This document shows, one piece after another, positions 22,088 through 25,359 of a DNA stretch of 25,359 nucleotides (its first letter is position 1; every line of letters starts with the position of its first letter). Under the pieces are notes generated by a model. The model was not told the origin of the DNA. It saw only the letters and a program-made list of their open reading frames with translations, and searched no databases. Source of the DNA: CAINOH01 sp041663565. Lineage in GTDB: Archaea; Micrarchaeota; Micrarchaeia; Norongarragalinales; CAINOH01. The translations under genes and the position numbers were made by a program. The DNA lies in contig JBAYMJ010000019.1 in assembly GCA_041663565.1 (NCBI GenBank), positions 1 to 25,359 of the forward strand, read 5' to 3'.

Positions 22088-22229
22088 AGCCCCAAATAAC
22101 CCGCTATTGCCATGTGGCAGAGACAATTACTATCTCGACCAATCTTTTTATTGATTCCTTTGTTTGCCCGATTGGCAAAAAACAGCCGCCGCGGGGCCGG
22201 ACCGACGATTTTACCCCCCTCCGCAACAC

Positions 22230-22239
22230 TAATTTAAGC
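22230..22239 (+). promoter_or_regulatory. TATA box of the 124-residue orphan gene
   Basis: TAATTTAAGC lies 23-32 bases before the ATG at 22262, and there is no ribosome binding site between them, which predicts a leaderless mRNA. The rest of the gap back to 22087 holds a CCAATC/GATTGG inverted pair and a pyrimidine run but no gene. Confidence 0.5.
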
Positions 22240-22261
22240 TTAGGCACAGGTTACTAATCAT

Positions 22262-22636
22262 ATGACAATTCTTGATTTTCTCAAAAAGCCCGAGCCAACC
22301 GTGCCGCAGGCCGATGCGGAAAAGACGGTTTATCGGCACAGGATAGACGAGCTGCGCAAGTACTTCGCCCACACCAAGCTGCCACAGAACGAGATAGACA
22401 AGCAGACCTACGACTTCTTGCGCGAGTTCTACAAGAAGTTCCTCGGCATGGACGCGAAGACGCCGATGGAAGCGATTGCGCAGATTCAGGCCTCAACTGC
22501 AAGCGAGGACGCCAAGACCAAGGCAATCGAGCTCTACAAGCAGTACTCGCAGTTCGAGCGAATGAAGATTACCGCAGGAAACCCCCAGCTGAACAAGTTC
22601 TTGCTCGCGTGCAACGACATACTGGACTCACTCTAG
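22262..22636 (+). CDS. Hypothetical helical protein, 124 aa
   Basis: No family is recognised. The protein is predicted to be largely helical: HRIDELRKYFAHTKLPQNEI, DKQTYDFLREFYKKFLGMD, then EAIAQIQASTASEDAKTKAI and a terminal NKFLLACNDILDSL. It has one cysteine, no membrane segment and no signal peptide. Codon use is like the core genes, with AAG and GAG/GAC favoured, so it is probably native and well expressed. The ATG at 22262 is supported by the TATA box about 27 bases upstream. It is divergent from uL16 and convergent with the tRNA thiolase gene, standing alone as a single-gene unit. Confidence 0.7.
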   Translation: MTILDFLKKPEPTVPQADAEKTVYRHRIDELRKYFAHTKLPQNEIDKQTYDFLREFYKKFLGMDAKTPMEAIAQIQASTASEDAKTKAIELYKQYSQFERMKITAGNPQLNKFLLACNDILDSL

Positions 22637-22670
22637 GAAACCCCTGAGGGCAAAGGAAAAGCCCACCAAG

Positions 22671-23663
22671 CTATTTCTTCAAGAACTCCAGAATCTGGCA
22701 GGCCCTGCATATTTTCTTCGAGCACTTTCCCCCGCACTTTTCGCACTTGTTGGAAGGAATTGAAGACGATTTCGTTGCAGGCTTGGCTGCGGACTTGCCA
22801 CCATAATTTTCTTCCAATTGCGCCCTCAGGTTAAGATAAGACTTGAGAACGTTGAACTTTATCCCCGGATATTTTTCCTCGGAGTCGTTCAGGAAATCTT
22901 TTACAAGACCGCGGAAGGCCTCGGTCGCATACGGGCACTCGCCAAGATGGTAGGAAAGGCCCTTCAGCTCGCAGTAGTAGGCGCACTCGCGCTCCGGAAG
23001 GTAAATGAGCGGCTTGATTCGCGGAACCGTGAGACCGTCCCCGTCGTTTTCAGACACCGGGCCGAAGCGCGAGACACCATCCGGATCCGCTCGCAGGATG
23101 TTCATCAAAAACGTCTGCCCTATGTCGTCGGCGTTGTGGCCGATTGCAACCTTGTTCGCATTCAGCTTGAGCGCCGCCTTGTTGAGCAGATACTTGCGAA
23201 GGGTGCCGCAGATTGCGCACGCGCCCATTGACGAAAACTGCGGGTCATGCGACTTGTTGCGGAGCTTGATGATTTGGTCGAGGCTTTTTCCTGAAAGGCC
23301 GGAAAATGAATAGACGGTCAGCTTGTAGCCGTGCGCCTTGCACAGCGCCTCGGCCTTCTTCTTGGCTTTCTCGCGGTAGCCTTTGATTCCCTCGTCAATG
23401 AGCACCGGAATCAGAGTGATGTCGCCGATTTTGCGGGCAAGCTTGTCCAGCACGTGCAACATCGCTGCGCTGTCCTTGCCACCTGAAACCCCGACCACGA
23501 TGCGGTCGCCGCGGCGAAGCATCGCAAAGTCGCGGTTCGCTTTCCGCACCCGCCGCTCGAACAATTCGCAAAAGCACTGGCCGCACAAGTCCAGGCCGGA
23601 ATATTCAAGGCCAACCACGGCCTTTCGCTTCCGGCAGCAGTTGCAGGTTATTTCGGCGTTCAT
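22671..23663 (-). CDS. TtuA/NcsA-family tRNA 2-thiolation enzyme
   Basis: A 330-residue PP-loop ATPase of the TtcA/TtuA/Ctu1 group. The N-terminal zinc site has C7-x2-C10 and C27-x2-C30. The ATP loop is VSGGKDS around 59-65. C149 and C152 in GACAIC, with C243 in GECPY, match the three cysteines that hold the [4Fe-4S] cluster in TtuA. A C-terminal zinc site uses C307/C310 and C319/C322. The enzyme adenylates a tRNA uridine and inserts sulfur, giving s2U54 in TtuA enzymes or s2U34 in NcsA/Ctu1; the position cannot be decided here. The ATG at 23663 overlaps the end of the DedA gene by four bases. A GG-ended beta-grasp protein lies upstream in the same block. Confidence 0.9.
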   Translation of the reverse strand: MNAEITCNCCRKRKAVVGLEYSGLDLCGQCFCELFERRVRKANRDFAMLRRGDRIVVGVSGGKDSAAMLHVLDKLARKIGDITLIPVLIDEGIKGYREKAKKKAEALCKAHGYKLTVYSFSGLSGKSLDQIIKLRNKSHDPQFSSMGACAICGTLRKYLLNKAALKLNANKVAIGHNADDIGQTFLMNILRADPDGVSRFGPVSENDGDGLTVPRIKPLIYLPERECAYYCELKGLSYHLGECPYATEAFRGLVKDFLNDSEEKYPGIKFNVLKSYLNLRAQLEENYGGKSAAKPATKSSSIPSNKCEKCGGKCSKKICRACQILEFLKK

Positions 23664-24268
23664 TTTTTCCTGCCTTTCCTGTACTCGCCCCAGAACTCGT
23701 AAAGCACCGGAAGCAGGGAGATGAAGATTATGCCAAGGACGATTATGGAAAGCCCGGCTTCGGACTGCGGGAGCACGCTGCCAAGCAGGTAACCAGCGCC
23801 TATGAAGAGGCACGACCAGAGGATCCCGCCGATTGCGTTGTAGACGGTGAAGGTCGCGTAATCCATCCTTGCGGTTCCCGCAAATATCGGCGCGAACGTG
23901 CGGACAACTGGCACGAAGCGCGCGAGGACAATCGCCTTCTTGCCGTGCTTGACATAGAACGCCTGCGCTTTTTCGATGTACTTGGGGTTGCGGAAGTACG
24001 AGCCTTCCTTGCAGAAGAACGCGGGGCCGAACCTATTGCCGGTCCAGTAGCCCACCTGGTCGCCGATGAAAGCACAAACTACGACCCCCACGAGGATTAA
24101 CCAGACGTCAAAGAACCCCTTGTAGGCGAAGATGCCCGCAGTGAACAGGAGCGAGTCTCCTGGAAGGAAGAAGCCGAAGAACAGGCCGGATTCGGCGAAC
24201 ACGAAGCCGAACAGGGCGAGCATCCCGAAAGTCTGGAGAACGGATTCTGCGGAAAAGATGTCAATCAT
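23660..24268 (-). CDS. DedA-family (VTT domain) membrane protein
   Basis: A 202-residue membrane protein with the DedA pattern. Motifs in order are FAESGLFFGFFLPGDSLLFTA, with its acidic residue, then FIGDQVGYWTGNRFGPAFF, then the amphipathic KYIEKAQAFYVKHGKKAIV. The diagnostic ARFVPVVRTFAPIFAGTARM follows, with its Arg residues, and two C-terminal helices complete it. DedA/VTT proteins are implicated in lipid scrambling and membrane homeostasis, including undecaprenyl-phosphate transport in bacteria; the archaeal cargo is unknown. It lies between the Nudix and tRNA thiolase genes with tight spacing (18 bases and a 4-base overlap). The ATG at 24268 has a GGGTG about 11 bases upstream. Confidence 0.92.
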   Translation of the reverse strand: MIDIFSAESVLQTFGMLALFGFVFAESGLFFGFFLPGDSLLFTAGIFAYKGFFDVWLILVGVVVCAFIGDQVGYWTGNRFGPAFFCKEGSYFRNPKYIEKAQAFYVKHGKKAIVLARFVPVVRTFAPIFAGTARMDYATFTVYNAIGGILWSCLFIGAGYLLGSVLPQSEAGLSIIVLGIIFISLLPVLYEFWGEYRKGRKK

Positions 24269-24286
24269 CGCTTAGGGAACACCCGA

Positions 24287-24883
24287 TTAATTTTTCGCTT
24301 TCGGCCTCGCTTTCCTTTTCGTTTTCTTTGATTGTCTCTTTTCGCCATTAATAACCTGCTGCGCAAGCAGCAGGCCGGCGATTGCGCGCGCCTCGGAAAT
24401 CTTTCCGGATTTTGCCAATGCAACCGCCTTGGAAAGCGGAAGGAGCACTACTTTGAGCGGCTCGACTTCATCCCCTTGCAAGGGCTTGGCGGGCTTCGAC
24501 AGGCCAGTTGCTAAGTAAATGTAAGTCAGCTGGTCGGAATACCCCGGAGAGAGGTAGCACTTGCAAAGGAGCTTGAGGTTCTTGGCGCGAAAGCCAGTTT
24601 CTTCTTCAAGCTCGCGCCGGGCGGCATCAACGGGCTTTTCGTGCTCATCAGCCCTTCCCTTTGGAAGGCATAATTGCGGCTTGTTTATTCCAGCAAAATA
24701 CTCTTCCACCAGGACTACTCGCCCTTTTTCATCAACTGCTGCAACCATCGAGCCCTTGGAACCGCCCTGCGCGGTCATCACTTCGTATGAGAATTCCTTG
24801 CCGTTGTCGTGCCTAACTAGGATGTCCTTGATTTTGAAGATTCGGCCTTCGAACTTTGTCGTTTCGGAGATTTTTCTTGGCAT
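24287..24883 (-). CDS. Nudix hydrolase, ADP-ribose pyrophosphatase-like
   Basis: A 198-residue protein with a complete Nudix box at 76-98: G76, E82, R90-E91, E94-E95 and G97, with the segment reading AARRELEEETGF. Downstream SPGYSDQLTYIYLATGL is typical of ADP-ribose pyrophosphatases, which split ADP-ribose or related NDP-sugars into AMP plus a sugar phosphate. The last 20 residues are strongly basic (Lys/Arg) and may bind nucleic acid or be disordered. The ATG at 24883 is used; GTG at 24892 is possible. It starts 38 bases after the beta-grasp gene and is followed closely by the DedA gene. Confidence 0.88.
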   Translation of the reverse strand: MPRKISETTKFEGRIFKIKDILVRHDNGKEFSYEVMTAQGGSKGSMVAAVDEKGRVVLVEEYFAGINKPQLCLPKGRADEHEKPVDAARRELEEETGFRAKNLKLLCKCYLSPGYSDQLTYIYLATGLSKPAKPLQGDEVEPLKVVLLPLSKAVALAKSGKISEARAIAGLLLAQQVINGEKRQSKKTKRKARPKAKN

Positions 24884-24921
24884 CAAAACCACGAGTGCAG
24901 ATTATTCGCTGAATTCGACTT

Positions 24922-25122
24922 TCAACCGCCGTAGATTATACCAACCAGTTCGACCTTGTCGCCCTGCGAAAGCTTCGACTTGCTGTGGCAGATTTTCCCA
25001 TTCAGCTTCACTAATATCGTCTGCTCGTTGGCGTCAACGGCATTGATTGCGGTCTTGATTGTCGAGCCTGCCGGGAGCTTGACTTTGCGAATTTTTCCCT
25101 CGAGCAAGACCTGAACGTCCAT
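24922..25122 (-). CDS. Ubiquitin-like beta-grasp protein ending in Gly-Gly (ThiS/SAMP/TtuB-like)
   Basis: A 66-residue protein. It starts MDVQVLLEGKIRKVKLPAGS, a beta hairpin, then TIKTAINAVDAN for the helix, QTILVKLNGKI, and a final strand VELVGIIYGG that ends exactly in Gly-Gly before the stop. Size and ending match sulfur carriers and small archaeal modifiers (ThiS, MoaD, TtuB, SAMP), which are activated by an E1-like enzyme to a thiocarboxylate. The ATG at 25122 has GGTG about 10 bases upstream; a GTG at 25134 would add four residues. A TATA-like box at about 25170-25178 fits. It heads the minus-strand block that ends in the tRNA thiolase, its most likely client. Confidence 0.82.
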   Translation of the reverse strand: MDVQVLLEGKIRKVKLPAGSTIKTAINAVDANEQTILVKLNGKICHSKSKLSQGDKVELVGIIYGG

Positions 25123-25167
25123 CCGTAAACACACCGCAAACGATTTTTTTGCTGCAGCCTTTCAAAG

Positions 25168-25200
25168 GGTATTTATTGATGCGGCTTGCTTAATTATTCC
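25168..25200. promoter_or_regulatory. Divergent AT-rich promoter region
   Basis: The minus strand carries AATAAATACC at 25169-25178, about 50 bases before the beta-grasp gene. The plus strand carries TTAATTATTCC at 25190-25200, which would start transcription near 25220 toward the gene at 25288. The two boxes form a back-to-back promoter pair. Confidence 0.4.
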
Positions 25201-25221
25201 TCTTACGCCACAGAGGATGTG

Positions 25222-25236
25222 GGGACTCGCGGTCCC
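25222..25236 (+). repeat. Short perfect hairpin in the probable leader of the right-edge gene
   Basis: GGGAC at 25222-25226 pairs with GTCCC at 25232-25236 over a 5-base loop, and a flanking G can extend the stem weakly. If transcription starts near 25220 as the AT-rich box predicts, the hairpin sits at the very 5' end of a leader of about 68 bases. Confidence 0.4.
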
Positions 25237-25287
25237 TGAACTGTTTCGGCTATTATTGTCGGTGGCATAAAACGGAGAGTGTGAAAA

Positions 25288-25359
25288 ATGAGTGCAACTA
25301 AATACATTCGCGAATCGTTCCGCAAGACTATGGCCGAGCGCGCGCCAGCATACAAAGCA
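25288..25359 (+). CDS. N-terminus of a probable ribosomal protein eL15 (partial)
   Basis: The frame opens at ATG 25288 and runs off the right edge after 24 residues: MSATKYIRESFRKTMAERAP and so on. The KYIRE block followed by a basic aromatic stretch matches the start of archaeal L15e, which I recall as M-Y-KYIREAWK. A GGAG at 25274-25277 lies 10 bases upstream. Only the first residues are visible, so the family call is tentative. Confidence 0.55.
   Translation, partial: MSATKYIRESFRKTMAERAPAYKA

Overview
The window reads as the chromosome of an archaeon. The markers are a uL16/L10e-type ribosomal protein, a probable eL15 start, a geranylgeranyl reductase for ether-lipid saturation, a PAC2-family proteasome chaperone, a PIN-KH-ATPase of the PINA type, and a TtuA-type tRNA thiolase. 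Promoters also look archaeal: AT-rich TATA boxes lie about 25-35 bases before several starts and imply leaderless or short-leader mRNAs. Composition is fairly GC-rich. Very small orphan genes, close packing, an Ala/Lys-rich tail on uL16 and a charged insert in IleRS would suit a DPANN-type archaeon (Diapherotrites- or Micrarchaeota-like). That placement is inference only.

Left part (1-5918): the last residues of a YVTN beta-propeller protein, a minus-strand VapBC toxin-antitoxin pair, then a plus-strand run of a TadC/GspF-like membrane protein, a PAC2 protein, a PINA-like ATPase and an inositol-monophosphatase-family phosphatase. Middle (5947-13365): a HAD phosphatase, a bacterial-looking AcsA acetyl-CoA synthetase behind two strong hairpins, a 39-residue Lys-rich ORF, a winged-helix-like/RelE-like pair, an OGG1-type glycosylase, a UPF0173 metallo-beta-lactamase hydrolase and three unrecognised minus-strand genes. 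This is the accessory-looking part.

Right part (13540-25359): isoleucyl-tRNA synthetase, a putative DNA-binding protein and a single-domain MGMT protein on plus; then leucyl aminopeptidase, a polytopic membrane protein, geranylgeranyl reductase and uL16 on minus. After a divergent small orphan gene comes a minus-strand block of a GG-ended beta-grasp protein, Nudix hydrolase, DedA membrane protein and TtuA-like tRNA thiolase. The window ends in the start of a divergent gene that is probably eL15.

The clearest functional links are the GG-ended sulfur-carrier-like protein with the TtuA-like thiolase (a candidate tRNA 2-thiolation relay), the two toxin-antitoxin pairs, and DNA repair or recombination enzymes (OGG1, MGMT, PINA). 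No rRNA, tRNA, CRISPR array or insertion sequence was seen. No gene-free stretch exceeds 300 bases. The longest gaps (88-319, 953-1061, 6760-6979, 8901-9100, 13366-13539, 22019-22261, 25123-25287) hold promoters and hairpins where noted.
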